A stretch of DNA of 64,000 nucleotides from the NCBI GenBank assembly GCA_964631345.1, contig CAZVWE010000004.1, positions 113,294-177,293 of the forward strand, in the 5' to 3' direction. The notes below the pieces were generated by a model that did not search any database, was not told the DNA's origin, and was given only the letters and a program-made list of their open reading frames with translations. Made by a program: the position numbers and the translations under genes. Every line of letters starts with the position of its first letter. Within the stretch, counting starts at the first letter, position 1. Below are positions 25,182 to 35,505 of the stretch, in pieces. This stretch comes from MGBC163016 sp964631345. GTDB taxonomy: Bacteria; Actinomycetota; Coriobacteriia; Coriobacteriales; Eggerthellaceae.

Positions 25182-28100
25182 TCAGGTGTTTTCGGTTGTA
25201 TTTGATGTCATAGACATATTATCGGATAAGCTTGCGGCATTTGACATAACAACAGAATCTGGATCTACGCTTGAAGATGAGCTTGCGTTATCGGGATCTG
25301 TTGCTGTGTCAGAGCCTGTCACTGTGTCAGAGTCTGTTACTGCGTCAGAATCTACAAGTAGATCGGGATCTGCCACCGCATCAGATGACTCATCTTCTGT
25401 AACATTTGGAGCATCTTCAAGGACAGAATCGGCATCTGCGCTACTATCATCTTCCACATCAAGAGGTGATACACCATTGGCAATGTCAGTTGCCATATCT
25501 AACGTCAACCCTGGGAACAAATCAACCAAGCTTTCAGCTGTAAGCGCATAATCGCGCACCATAATGTCTCCCCAAGCGCGCACAAGATTCTGGAAAACCT
25601 CAGAATTCGAATCTGTGTTATCAGCTAACTTGATTTTTACGCCAGCCGGAATAGCGTCTCCAAAAATCTTTGCCTGAATTGTTGTGGGAAGCTCAGCCAT
25701 CGCGCTCATATCCAACTCGCAGCCCTCTGCTATATTCGAGAATGCATACGTCCCCAAATAGTATGTAGTTGACCTCAATGACACAGCCTGTAAGCTTCCA
25801 CAATTCTCAAATGCGTGTTCATTGATTCGAAGAGTTGCATCAGATCCAGTAAAGTCAATCCGTTCCAAACTGGAATCTTTGAATGCCCGTGCACCCACTA
25901 CACGAATGTTTGATGCACCTACAAATTCCGAAAACCCAGTAACGCCGCTTAGGGCATCCTTGTTAATTGCCACCGTAGAATAGCTGCCAGAATTATATGT
26001 AACCACATTTCCTGAATTGGCTTTGATCGATGCTGTCGTTACTGCAACTAAAGTAAATTCTCCACCGTATCCTTCCGAATACACATTTCCACCAACAGCC
26101 CTATAACTTGATGTTATAGCATCCACCAAACGAGGAGAAGTCATCCCATCATTTGCCCATACAGATTCATATTGTGCTTGAGTATCTACAGGAACAAATA
26201 CACGCGCATTACTCCAACATGCATTAAGTCCGCTTCCTGCAAGTGACACAGGAGAAGACCCATTAAATGCGATTGCCTCAATGTTCACATCCCCTGCAAA
26301 CGCGTTTTTACCAATAGATGTGAGGGAAGCAGGGAAAGTTGTGAGTGCTAGATTAGAGCAATTCTTATAGGCTCCTTCACCTATAGACTTGAGTCCTGTA
26401 AATGCGGTCAGAGATGCAGCTATGGTTGTAAAACTGGTGCATCCCATAAAGCATTCTTTGCCTATAGAGGTTAGGCCTGTTATATAAGTGGATGACCCAG
26501 TAACAACAACAAGCGAAGTACATCCGGCAAATAATTGCTCAGGTAAATCCTTAACTGCACCCTGAATATATGCTCCTATTATTGATGGACAATTAGCAAA
26601 TGCACGTTTACCAACCTTTTGTACAGAAGCGGGTAAACGCCATGGATAGCTGCTTGATCCCCCAGATGTATAAAGCGACGTGCATCCCTCAAAGGCCGAT
26701 TCACCTATTTCATACAGGGTTTGCGAGGTTGTATTAGACAATGATACAGACCTTAAACTGGTACACTCATAAAATGCAAATGGGGCAATTTTCTTAACGT
26801 TTGTTTTTATATCTATTGACTTCAGATTCTTACAACCAATCGCTGCATATTCCGCAATCCAATTTGTGCTTGCGTCTAAAACAAGATCTCCGCTGAAAGA
26901 TTTTGGAATACGCACCAACATGTTTACACCACTGGAAATATAACTGGAATAGAAAGCTCCTGAAGTGGTGCTCAATCCAAAGGAGTTTCCGCACTCAATT
27001 GGCACTGCACTTTGCAATTCGCTTGCATTTTCATATTTGGATTTCATATCTGCTTTGCAGTAAACGCGATAGTTTGCATTAGGCGTTGTGTCGCCGAAGA
27101 TTTTCCCATCAAATCTAGGGGCAATATCGCCCTCAAAAATCAAATTCTCAAGAGCAGTACATCCAGCAAAAATATTTTTCCCAATAGCATTTACGCTGCT
27201 TGGGATAATTACGGTCTTTATATTCGTGCAATCTTTAAAAGCCTCATCATCAATATGCGTTGTTCCGGGTTGTACCTCAAACCCAACACTGACAGATCTA
27301 TTGTCAGCTTCAATAAGATGTGTTTCGCTAACCCCTGCATCAGTAGTTTCTGTCTTATATGTTGCACCATCAATATTGAAAGACCCTTCACCTAAAGGAA
27401 TGATATTTTCAATATAGGCCTTTCCATCAGTTGCAGTCATCGCTGACTTCCATGATGCATTTTGCCGATAATCATCAAGCAAACTTTGAGGAACAACTAC
27501 ATATAAAGAAGATACCGAAGACCTGTTAAATGGCTCATTTGCAACGGTAACAACCGTTTCTCCTTGAAGCGTTATACGCGCAAGCTTTCCGCAACTAGCA
27601 AACGCAGAGGCCTGTATATTAGTCAGAGTGCTTGGCAAATCAACGCTTTTTAGCATCGCACAATTCGCAAATGTATTTTCACTAAGAGTGGCTAGTTTGG
27701 CATTCGCAAGCGACAGCGTTGTGAGCACCGTGCACCCTGAAAATGCATGCGCACCAAGACTTGCAAGGTTTTCAAAACTACCTTTGATAATTTGAATAGC
27801 AGAGCAATTTTCAAAAGCCTCATCGCCAATAGATTCCAATGTGCTCGGAAGTTCTACGGTAGATAATTCGATGCAGTTACTAAAAGCACCCTGTCCTATA
27901 TTTAGGGCACATTGAACACTGTCCAAATTTAGAGTTCTTAGCTTTTTGCAATTACTAAAAGCATTACTTGCAATAGATTCCAATTGAGAATTACTGGCAG
28001 ATTTTATAAGCTGCATGCCAGCATCGAAACTATCATCGATATTTAAGGACAAGTCTTCTGGAAGATGTATGTTCTTGTCTAAAGACATAAACGCATATTC

Positions 28101-31100
28101 TTTAATTGTAGTAAGGCTTGCCGGAATATTAATACTTAGAACTTGCGAATCTCCAGCAAACGCATAAACCCCAATTGATTGAAGCGAGATTAAAGAAGCA
28201 AATGGAAATGCCGCTAAGTGATCACATGCAACAAACGCATAATCATCTATATGCCTCAATGACTTTTTGGTTAAGTCAGCGAAATTCACTGTTTTTAATG
28301 AGCCACATCCTGCAAAGGTGCCATAGCCGATTGAGTCCACAGCGGCTGCTATATTCACATTTGCAAGCGATGCACAGTTTGCAAAAGCTGTTGTTCCGGT
28401 ACTTTTTATTGAGGAATTCTTATCTCCTAGTGTTACATCTGTTAGCGCATTGCTTCCCGCAAATGTACTTTTGCCAAGCGTTTCAATGCTACCAGTCAAA
28501 TCAACGGTTGAAAGTTTAGTGCATCCAGAAAACGACTTTTCACCTATTGTTAGGCCATTTCCTGAAATAGCAAGTGTCTCAAGTGAAGTACATCCAGCAA
28601 ATGCGTTATCTCCAATATTAGTTAGTGTGGCTTTCGTGATTCCTTCTAATGATGTGCAATTCTGAGCCGCACCGCTTGCTATAGATGTTATCCCTCGCGG
28701 AAAAGTGAGTATTCCTTTGAAGTCACTGACCAACGCGACGAGTTCTTTATTTGCCTTGTCGTAAAACTCATAAGTGTTGACCTGTGAAACTGTCGCCTTA
28801 GATGCTATTGCCTTTAGGTTCGGACACTGATCTACCGAAAGACTTGCAAACTTATCAGGCAGATAAACTACCTCAAGGCATTCGCAATCATGTATTGCAT
28901 GCGCATCAATCGCATCCACGCTATCGGGAACCACTATAAGCTTTAGCGAATCACACCCCTTAAATGCATCTGCAGCAATAGAGGTTATGTTGGCATAGAA
29001 TGTAAAAGCTTTTGAGTCCTGCGGAACTTTTATAAGCTCCAACGAATCTTTCCCACTAATTTTATTTTGCACATATACAGCGCCTGTTTCTTTATCAATA
29101 ATTGTTGTACCAGATGTCTGTTGCACAATGTGTTTATCTGCAGCAGCATCGCCAAAACAAAGGGCAAGTTGACGCTTCCAAGCATCATAGTCTGCATCTT
29201 GGTTTAGATAAACTATAAGGTTTTCGTTCACATCGTTACGTGTACCAAAAATGGAACCGGCTGCAGGAAACTGCACATTGCTTCCCGTCTCAACTATGAT
29301 ACTTTCCACGGATTTGATTCCAGCAAATGCATTCTGCTCAATTAAAGCAATACTATCCGGAATAGCGATCGCCGAAATACTATTTGCATCTAGGAAAGCA
29401 TTTTCAGCAATAGTATCTACACCATTGTTTACTTCAAACAAAGACTCCTCAATTGATGGTACATAGCACAGTACATTTTGTGTATCGGCGTCTGCACCAA
29501 AATACACAACGCCAGATCCATCCCTGCTTAAACTATATTCACCATCAGGTCGAGCAGCCGCAGATGCCTCAAGTTTCAAATTAGATCCACTGGTTGCAAG
29601 AGATGAAAGATATCTACAGTATGGAATGTCTGATGCATGTCCTTCAATAGCGCTAGGTGCAACTATTGATACATCATCTTCTGTAAGCCCTTTTGGAAGC
29701 TTGATTGATGTCCAGTCTATTTCAGAATACTCACTTAAGAACTTAAACTTTAAAGTTGTAAGCTTGTTATCAAAAGCTGAAAGCGCGCTTGCATCAAATG
29801 ATTTAGTACCCGCTGGAATCTCGATTACATTGCCAGATTTAAGAGCACCCTTTGGTATCGAGACAATCTGCCAATTTGCATCCGTGCCATTTGGATCACT
29901 TGACCCTGATGCAGAATTATCAATTGATAGATCGATTTTTTTCTTTAGAATTCCACCGCTAGTTATGTAATTTAGATTTTCCCCACTGACATCCCATGTC
30001 TCAAGATTGGGATACATGCTCAAAATTAAATTCGCATCAATGTGCTTCACAGAACTTGGTATTGAAATAGATGTTACGGATTCATCTATTATGCCTTTGA
30101 CTCTCACATTGGGGGGAAGGGAGATGCTTGTAATCCCATCTGGAACCACAAGGTTGCCACTTTGGACAGCACTTTTGCTTCTAATTCCAGAAAATACTTG
30201 GTCTGCACCCTGTCTGTATACAACCAGGTTTTCAACCGATGTGGCAGCGGCGGATATTTCGATCCTAGTTGTTGAGCTAGTCGTTGGGTTTTTCAGGATG
30301 ATATAGCTTCCAATATACGGTTGCGAACTTCCAAAACCCGGAAAGATTGATTTCATTGAGCCATCGTTGTTGTATGTAACACCAGCCGCATCTATCGCAT
30401 AATTCCAAGCGCTATCAGGTATTTCGAAATAGCAAACACGATGTGGAGTTCCAGCATAATCGTCGTCAAAGAAAAACTTATTATTGTATGATCCAGGAAT
30501 CGAAAGTGTGGTTCCTTCACTATCTTCAAATATCACTTCATGTTCATGTACATAAACATCAATCGTTGTTCTGTGTCTTAGATACGTTTCGTTGTAATAA
30601 ATTGAATACTTTCTATGGCCTGGCGCCATGTCCAAAGTGCTCTTAAACGATGACCCACTTCCACTTGTATCTGTACCAAAATTAAAACTTGCATCTTTAA
30701 GTTGAGATGAATAATCAATCACATGATTTTCATCGCCATTAATTGCAACTGTTGAGCTTTTAGTTACAAATGGAAGAAGATCGCTCGCTTTAACGGTGCC
30801 AGCTTTCACATGAGCTGTTCCGCTAAGCTCCAGTGATAGCATGACGTTTTTATTCCCCTGTTGAAAAATTGGATCCTTATCGGGTGGCAGAATCTTGTCT
30901 GGATTTGGGACATACTCTTCATCCTCATGAGGTGGAACAGGAGTATCTCCACCCGGGGTATTACCCCCAGAATTTGATCCGCCTTGCGAATGCCCGCCAG
31001 ATCCCGTATCAGGCAATCCAACCGAAACCTCATTTCCGCTGGATTGCGTTTGATAAAGAGTTGATCTACCACTAGAAGATGCTGAGTTTTGATCCGAATT

Positions 31101-31340
31101 GTCTTCAGGACTAGATTCTGCCTCTGAAAGCTGCTTATCAGTTCTTTCTTCTTCTTTTACTTGATAGGCCTCTGAATCATATGCCTTCTCTGCGAAATAA
31201 TCTCTTTTCTGCCATGAAAATTCTGAGTTAAAAAGCGCATCGCCCTGCCATGCAAAAACTGTGGACGCAACCGCAACTGCACATAGAGCAGCTACTCCAC
31301 CCTTTACAAGCCAAGATGTCATTTTCTTAGACTCGCGCAT
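25182..31340 (-). CDS. Giant leucine-rich-repeat (BspA-type, LRR_5) surface protein
   Basis: A 2052-residue exported protein. A signal peptide (basic MRESKK start, hydrophobic residues 13-30) is followed by a Ser/Gly/Pro-rich low-complexity stretch (about 60-150), then a cell-wall-like beta region. About 1500 residues of BspA/LRR_5 repeats follow, with the recurring pattern I-x-x-x-A-F-x-x-C-x-x-L-x-x-V-x-L-P and variants such as GxxAFAGCTSL. The last 100 residues are Asp/Ser/Val/Thr-rich (repeats of DSDxVTDSDT) without an LPxTG or hydrophobic anchor, so attachment is unclear. The ATG overlaps the stop of the upstream kinase gene (TAATG), which is translational coupling. BspA-type repeats are known in adhesins of oral and gut anaerobes. 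Confidence 0.93.
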   Translation of the reverse strand: MRESKKMTSWLVKGGVAALCAVAVASTVFAWQGDALFNSEFSWQKRDYFAEKAYDSEAYQVKEEERTDKQLSEAESSPEDNSDQNSASSSGRSTLYQTQSSGNEVSVGLPDTGSGGHSQGGSNSGGNTPGGDTPVPPHEDEEYVPNPDKILPPDKDPIFQQGNKNVMLSLELSGTAHVKAGTVKASDLLPFVTKSSTVAINGDENHVIDYSSQLKDASFNFGTDTSGSGSSFKSTLDMAPGHRKYSIYYNETYLRHRTTIDVYVHEHEVIFEDSEGTTLSIPGSYNNKFFFDDDYAGTPHRVCYFEIPDSAWNYAIDAAGVTYNNDGSMKSIFPGFGSSQPYIGSYIILKNPTTSSTTRIEISAAATSVENLVVYRQGADQVFSGIRSKSAVQSGNLVVPDGITSISLPPNVRVKGIIDESVTSISIPSSVKHIDANLILSMYPNLETWDVSGENLNYITSGGILKKKIDLSIDNSASGSSDPNGTDANWQIVSIPKGALKSGNVIEIPAGTKSFDASALSAFDNKLTTLKFKFLSEYSEIDWTSIKLPKGLTEDDVSIVAPSAIEGHASDIPYCRYLSSLATSGSNLKLEASAAARPDGEYSLSRDGSGVVYFGADADTQNVLCYVPSIEESLFEVNNGVDTIAENAFLDANSISAIAIPDSIALIEQNAFAGIKSVESIIVETGSNVQFPAAGSIFGTRNDVNENLIVYLNQDADYDAWKRQLALCFGDAAADKHIVQQTSGTTIIDKETGAVYVQNKISGKDSLELIKVPQDSKAFTFYANITSIAADAFKGCDSLKLIVVPDSVDAIDAHAIHDCECLEVVYLPDKFASLSVDQCPNLKAIASKATVSQVNTYEFYDKANKELVALVSDFKGILTFPRGITSIASGAAQNCTSLEGITKATLTNIGDNAFAGCTSLETLAISGNGLTIGEKSFSGCTKLSTVDLTGSIETLGKSTFAGSNALTDVTLGDKNSSIKSTGTTAFANCASLANVNIAAAVDSIGYGTFAGCGSLKTVNFADLTKKSLRHIDDYAFVACDHLAAFPFASLISLQSIGVYAFAGDSQVLSINIPASLTTIKEYAFMSLDKNIHLPEDLSLNIDDSFDAGMQLIKSASNSQLESIASNAFSNCKKLRTLNLDSVQCALNIGQGAFSNCIELSTVELPSTLESIGDEAFENCSAIQIIKGSFENLASLGAHAFSGCTVLTTLSLANAKLATLSENTFANCAMLKSVDLPSTLTNIQASAFASCGKLARITLQGETVVTVANEPFNRSSVSSLYVVVPQSLLDDYRQNASWKSAMTATDGKAYIENIIPLGEGSFNIDGATYKTETTDAGVSETHLIEADNRSVSVGFEVQPGTTHIDDEAFKDCTNIKTVIIPSSVNAIGKNIFAGCTALENLIFEGDIAPRFDGKIFGDTTPNANYRVYCKADMKSKYENASELQSAVPIECGNSFGLSTTSGAFYSSYISSGVNMLVRIPKSFSGDLVLDASTNWIAEYAAIGCKNLKSIDIKTNVKKIAPFAFYECTSLRSVSLSNTTSQTLYEIGESAFEGCTSLYTSGGSSSYPWRLPASVQKVGKRAFANCPSIIGAYIQGAVKDLPEQLFAGCTSLVVVTGSSTYITGLTSIGKECFMGCTSFTTIAASLTAFTGLKSIGEGAYKNCSNLALTTFPASLTSIGKNAFAGDVNIEAIAFNGSSPVSLAGSGLNACWSNARVFVPVDTQAQYESVWANDGMTSPRLVDAITSSYRAVGGNVYSEGYGGEFTLVAVTTASIKANSGNVVTYNSGSYSTVAINKDALSGVTGFSEFVGASNIRVVGARAFKDSSLERIDFTGSDATLRINEHAFENCGSLQAVSLRSTTYYLGTYAFSNIAEGCELDMSAMAELPTTIQAKIFGDAIPAGVKIKLADNTDSNSEVFQNLVRAWGDIMVRDYALTAESLVDLFPGLTLDMATDIANGVSPLDVEDDSSADADSVLEDAPNVTEDESSDAVADPDLLVDSDAVTDSDTVTGSDTATDPDNASSSSSVDPDSVVMSNAASLSDNMSMTSNTTENT

Positions 31341-33193
31341 TACAAGATCTCCTCACCTTGCATAGATGAGGCCAACTCTTCGCAAATTTGTTGTTCAAGC
31401 ATTTCGTAAACTATTGGCTTAGAAATGTGGCCATTCATTCCCGCTTTTCTTGATGCGCGCTTGTCTTCTACATATGCATCAGCAGAAAGCGCAATAATCG
31501 GAATTGATTGCGCATCTTCTCTACCCATTGCACGAATGTTTTCTGCAGCTGTACGGCCATCCATATTTGGCATTTGGATATCCATCAAAATTATTGAATA
31601 GCCATTAGGTGACGACTGTTCGAACATCTCACAGGCAATTGCGCCATCAGATGCATGGTCAACTTTTGCAGCGCCCATTTCAAGCAGCATATCTTGTGCG
31701 ATAGCAGCGTTTAACATGTTGTCTTCTGCAAGCAAAATCACGCTGTCCTTAATTGAGAATAGGTTTTCTTGCGTACCATTTTCTTGAAGTTCAGCAGCAG
31801 TGCTTGCATGCTCCTTTTTGTATTCCATGATCTGTTCATCATTAGCAATAGGAAGCACAAGATATATCTCAAAAGTTGAGCCACGTCCAAGTTCGGATTC
31901 AACAATGATGTACCCACCCATAAGACGGATAATTTGATCACTGATAGCCATTCCAAGCCCTGTTCCGCCGAACTGGCGTGATGTACTTGAGGATTCCTGG
32001 CTAAATGGGTCGAATATGGTTTTCAAAAATTCTTTTTCCATACCCTTGCCAGTATCAGACACACGAATCATGAAATGAAGACGCTCTTCGGTTGATTGCG
32101 TTAAGAAAAGTTCAACCTTAATCGTGCCGCCCGATGAAGTGAATTTTTGAGCGTTGGACACAAGATTAGTGATGACTTGAACTAGACGAAGTTCATCTCC
32201 GACAACAAACGGAGGGTTATCATCATTACTTGTCACAACGTAGTTGATGCCTTTCATCTTGGTTGATTCTCCGAAGAGATTTCGCATTTGGTTCAAGATA
32301 TCGTTCAAGCTGAAACATCTATCTTCAAGTTCCATTTTCCCGTTCTCAATTTTCGAGATATCAAGAACGTTATTGATAATTGAAAGAAGATATGTTGTTA
32401 GATCGTCTGCTTGCTCTAGGTACTCTTGAATCTTTTGAGGTTCATCTGTATGTAATTTTGCAAGCGCAAGTGTTCCCATAATTCCATTCATAGGCGTGCG
32501 AATCTCATGGGACATATCCGACAAAAAGCGTAACTTTGCCCTTTCGTTTTCTTCTGCTTGAAAGGCACGCTCGGTAAGTTCTGTGATTTCTTGAAAGCTT
32601 TCCGTAATATCGCGAAGCTCCATTACCCAAAGATGCGTTGACGGATCAGGGTATATGCTCATATCACAGTGGAGTGTATTATTTGTTGTGTTATTTATTA
32701 AGTCGCATTCGAGCGCAAGAACTGAGGCTTTATCCCATTTGTCAAAAGTGCTCATAATGCGTCTTCGCTCATTGTCATCGATGCACATATCCAGTGCATG
32801 TGCATCTGTAAGGACTTTTCCTTTTGAAAGTCCGGTGATTTCTTCGAATGAGCCTGCAATATTTATGATTGCACGAGCTTGCGGATCTATCGCTAATAGA
32901 GCAGAAAACGGTGTATGGGAAAAGGCTTCAAACGCAACGATGTCTTCATGATTTGTTCTGTATGGTGATCTGGAATGCTTTAAGGCTCCATTTTGATTTG
33001 GATGCTTTAAATTAGATGCGTTTCTCAACGAATTGCTCAAAGAACTGCTCGGCAGTTCTTTATTGACGTTTTTATTGGAACCCTTATTGATTCGACGCAC
33101 GACTGAGATGCTAGCAAGCAATATGCAAAGCGCTAGGAAAAACAGTATGACGGCAACCACTAAAGGTGCGTTATTGTCCAGTATTTCTAGCAT
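31340..33193 (-). CDS. Hybrid sensor histidine kinase with receiver domain
   Basis: A 617-residue protein. One N-terminal membrane helix (residues 9-32) is followed by a Ser/Asn-rich linker, a PAS-like domain (about 85-200), HisKA with phospho-acceptor His229 in LSDMSHEIRTPMNG, and an ATPase domain with N, G1 (SDTGKGM) and G2 (GGTGLGMAIS) boxes. A C-terminal receiver domain has phospho-acceptor Asp538 in LMDIQMPNMDG. No DNA-binding output domain or separate response regulator is nearby. It heads the operon with the giant LRR protein and the MoxR-DUF58-TgpA set, so it may sense an envelope cue and regulate through a distant partner. The inverted repeat at 33217-33264 marks its upstream region. 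Confidence 0.93.
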   Translation of the reverse strand: MLEILDNNAPLVVAVILFFLALCILLASISVVRRINKGSNKNVNKELPSSSLSNSLRNASNLKHPNQNGALKHSRSPYRTNHEDIVAFEAFSHTPFSALLAIDPQARAIINIAGSFEEITGLSKGKVLTDAHALDMCIDDNERRRIMSTFDKWDKASVLALECDLINNTTNNTLHCDMSIYPDPSTHLWVMELRDITESFQEITELTERAFQAEENERAKLRFLSDMSHEIRTPMNGIMGTLALAKLHTDEPQKIQEYLEQADDLTTYLLSIINNVLDISKIENGKMELEDRCFSLNDILNQMRNLFGESTKMKGINYVVTSNDDNPPFVVGDELRLVQVITNLVSNAQKFTSSGGTIKVELFLTQSTEERLHFMIRVSDTGKGMEKEFLKTIFDPFSQESSSTSRQFGGTGLGMAISDQIIRLMGGYIIVESELGRGSTFEIYLVLPIANDEQIMEYKKEHASTAAELQENGTQENLFSIKDSVILLAEDNMLNAAIAQDMLLEMGAAKVDHASDGAIACEMFEQSSPNGYSIILMDIQMPNMDGRTAAENIRAMGREDAQSIPIIALSADAYVEDKRASRKAGMNGHISKPIVYEMLEQQICEELASSMQGEEIL

Positions 33194-33216
33194 CTGACCT
33201 ACTCAAATAGTCGCAA

Positions 33217-33264
33217 TTTTGTATACATAAAAATGTTGACAATTCGTTAAATAACTATACAAAA
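33217..33264. promoter_or_regulatory. Inverted repeat upstream of the kinase/LRR operon
   Basis: TTTTGTATA (33217-33225) is repeated inverted as TATACAAAA (33256-33264), with centres 39 bp apart. It starts 24 bases upstream of the kinase start codon and surrounds an A/T-rich stretch with TTGTCA on the minus strand. It is a candidate promoter/operator region for the five-gene operon. Confidence 0.45.
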
Positions 33265-33315
33265 CCACAATCAATATTTGAAGAGTAGGCGTATGTTATT
33301 TCAAGGGAGTTTTGA

Positions 33316-33370
33316 GACAAAAAGCATCAGAGAAGCAGTGTTATTGTGCTTAGAACCACTTCTCTGATAC
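33316..33370 (-). terminator. Rho-independent terminator of the 34450-33389 unit
   Basis: ATCAGAGAAG (33326-33335) pairs with CTTCTCTGAT (33359-33368), and the minus strand continues with GCTTTTTGTC. It follows the GyrI-like gene by about 20 bases. Confidence 0.85.
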
Positions 33371-33388
33371 AGAATATTTTTACTATTG

Positions 33389-34030
33389 CTATTTCTTCTG
33401 AATGGGATGACGAATAACTGTCTTTAACTTCTCCGGTTTAGTACGACGCGGATCTGAAAGATAAATTTCATGATGGTGACGACCTTTTGGAGTATTAGAC
33501 ATATCAAGTACATATCCTTCGCTTGATATGGCATCATCCAAAAGCGCAATTGTGGCAGGCTCATCATCATAAGATCCCAAATGCATGATCTGCGCACAAA
33601 GGCCTTCATCGATGGTTAACAACTTCGCTAAAGATGTGTCAATCCCCTTCTTGCTTTTCGCTTGCTCACATGCCCAAGCGAAAACATCGTCTGTCACAAA
33701 CTCCGGAAGACGTATAGCAGATATCCACTCAAAAGACGATTTATCCGAGTAATCGATACCTTGAACACCAGGCTGCCACCAAAACCCCTCAAGAGGCGGA
33801 ACTACATAATCAAAGTAACCATCGATACGCTCATCACCCATTTTCGACATTTTAATGGTGTATGAAACCGCATACAGAATTCCAATGGATTCCTTGTATG
33901 CACCACCTTCCACATTTGGGTCACCCTTGCCGCATACCGCAACAAAGTTCATTGAAGGTATCTCTATGATTTCTGGTTTGCTTTTGGGAAGATAAAACTC
34001 CTTGTATTCCTTTTTGAAATCAAATGCCAT
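33389..34030 (-). CDS. GyrI-like small-molecule-binding domain protein
   Basis: A 213-residue soluble protein of the GyrI-like/SHS2 type. It starts with MAFDFKKEYKEFYLPKSKP and has the family segments IPSMNFVAVCGKGDPN, YAVSYTIKMSKM, GYFDYVVPPLEGFWW and the late KGRHHHEIYLSDPRR. Stand-alone proteins of this kind bind or hydrolyse small cyclic compounds. It lies 9 bp after the flavoprotein gene at 34040-34450 and probably forms a two-gene operon with it. Confidence 0.9.
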   Translation of the reverse strand: MAFDFKKEYKEFYLPKSKPEIIEIPSMNFVAVCGKGDPNVEGGAYKESIGILYAVSYTIKMSKMGDERIDGYFDYVVPPLEGFWWQPGVQGIDYSDKSSFEWISAIRLPEFVTDDVFAWACEQAKSKKGIDTSLAKLLTIDEGLCAQIMHLGSYDDEPATIALLDDAISSEGYVLDMSNTPKGRHHHEIYLSDPRRTKPEKLKTVIRHPIQKK

Positions 34031-34039
34031 GGTGCTCCT

Positions 34040-34450
34040 CTAGCAAAGTTGTTCGCCTGCGTTTGGACCTGCGGCCATCTGATAAACAGCGTCCACATGG
34101 ATAAAACATCCACCTTTTGCCCTAATAGGCATTCCCATTGCAGCGAACTTCCCATCCACAATTTCTTTTTGTGCAGCAAATTCTTCGCCATCATTCACAT
34201 AACGAGCAGTGCCATGGATTTGATATGCATCATGACCTGTCCAAAATGCGACAGCCACCTTCTGGTTATCCTTTAAATTAACAAGCGTTTTATTAAAGAA
34301 CTGATCAGAAATATAGACAGTCTCATCATCGATAACATTTTTCATACCAATCGCAGCTCCATTAGGAGTCCCATCAGCAGACACTGTACATAAAACCATG
34401 TTTTGTGCTGTTTCAAACAGATCTTTCACTTCTTGGGTCATGATAGCCAT
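34040..34450 (-). CDS. Pyridoxamine 5'-phosphate oxidase-fold protein
   Basis: A 136-residue split-barrel flavin-binding protein. MVLCTVSADGTPNGAAIGMK and DDETVYISDQFFNKTLVNLK are typical of small FMN proteins in anaerobes, followed by VAFWTGHDAYQIHGTARYV. AGGAAGG precedes the ATG. The operon partner is the GyrI-like protein. The divergent TetR gene lies across a repeat-rich interval and may regulate the pair. Confidence 0.9.
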   Translation of the reverse strand: MAIMTQEVKDLFETAQNMVLCTVSADGTPNGAAIGMKNVIDDETVYISDQFFNKTLVNLKDNQKVAVAFWTGHDAYQIHGTARYVNDGEEFAAQKEIVDGKFAAMGMPIRAKGGCFIHVDAVYQMAAGPNAGEQLC

Positions 34451-34519
34451 GTGTATTCCTTCCTATTGTCAACGTTGTATTTAGTATAGTCCGGATATTC
34501 CCTGAGTATATCTACGACT

Positions 34520-34618
34520 GAAACTCATGTTCATTAGAGTTGCCTGTGCTCATTGGTGCCACCTGTGTTCATTAGTGCCATCCGTACTAAATCATAAGGA
34601 AACTCATGTTCATTAGAG
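34520..34618. repeat. Imperfect 19-20 bp repeats in the divergent promoter region
   Basis: GAAACTCATGTTCATTAGAG occurs identically at 34520-34539 and 34599-34618. Between them lie two related units (TGTGCTCATTGGTGCCACC, then TGTGTTCATTAGTGCCATCC). The four copies share the core TGTKYTCATTRGNG. They lie between the flavoprotein gene and the divergent TetR gene and could be its operators. Confidence 0.7.
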
Positions 34619-34774
34619 CAACCTCTACTAAGCTACTAAATCATGAGAATAATTGGGATAATGCCCGTTATTTCTATAGCATTAATTAGGGCACTAAGAT
34701 TTAACGACCTCGAACACTTTGTGCAAGAGACATTACTCCATTCATTACATGATGTGATGCAATCTAAAGGAGCA

Positions 34775-35431
34775 ATGATGACAAAAATTTCTCTGTATGG
34801 TGATAGAACTCCGGAAGAAGCTGCATCGCATGTTCGTCCAAGGCGCGCAAACTTAACCGAGTCGCGCAGACTTACAGGCACCCAAGAACAAATCGTAACG
34901 GGTGCGCGCAAGCTTTTCGAGAAAAACGGAGTAAATGTAACTACTGTCAGTGCTATTGCTCGAGAAGCCAACGTTACTCGCGAGCTGATCTATTACCACT
35001 TCAAAAACAAAAACGGAGTTATAGAGGCTGTAATAGATGACTTCGTGGAAGATTTAGTCGAAAGCGCCATAGTTTGGAATGAAGCCCGAATTTTAGGCGA
35101 TACGTTGGGATCACTTAGAGAATGTATTCGTACATTTCGCTATGCGTTATACGATACTGCTGGACGGCCTCGACCAATGATTAAAGTTCTAGAAGAACTA
35201 GGCATACGTGACGCTTTTGGAGTGCGTGCAACCAGGGAAACAGTTGAGTGTTTCAATGACCACATCATTATGCAGTATGCCGTATGTCACAAAATTGAAG
35301 TAGAACTGGTCTACGAAATGTTTTGTGTCATGTTATACGGTCTTGTCGGACTCGTGAAAGTCAAGCCTCACATATCAGATGAAGACTTAATGAAAGTAGT
35401 TCAGCAGACTTTGCAAATCAAGGTTCGTTGA
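34775..35431 (+). CDS. TetR-family transcriptional regulator
   Basis: A 218-residue protein read from ATG 34775, chosen because AAAGGAG lies just before it; the frame is open for 44 more codons upstream, but without a ribosome site. The helix-turn-helix is clear: QIVTGARKLFEKNGVNVTTV, then ANVTRELIYYHFKNKNGVIEAV. An N-terminal arm of about 35 charged residues precedes the DNA-binding domain, longer than usual. The divergent flavoprotein/GyrI-like pair is the likely target. Confidence 0.92.
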   Translation: MMTKISLYGDRTPEEAASHVRPRRANLTESRRLTGTQEQIVTGARKLFEKNGVNVTTVSAIAREANVTRELIYYHFKNKNGVIEAVIDDFVEDLVESAIVWNEARILGDTLGSLRECIRTFRYALYDTAGRPRPMIKVLEELGIRDAFGVRATRETVECFNDHIIMQYAVCHKIEVELVYEMFCVMLYGLVGLVKVKPHISDEDLMKVVQQTLQIKVR

Positions 35432-35505
35432 TACTTGATACAGCCTTAAACAACAGGCAAACCTAATAATCTCTGCTAGAGTCATCGCCAGAGCCATTGC
35501 CCAAG

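Noticed and set aside
25186..30646. Several open frames on the plus strand opposite the giant LRR gene
   Set aside because: They follow the codon pattern of the minus-strand repeats, lack ribosome sites and domains, and are shadows.
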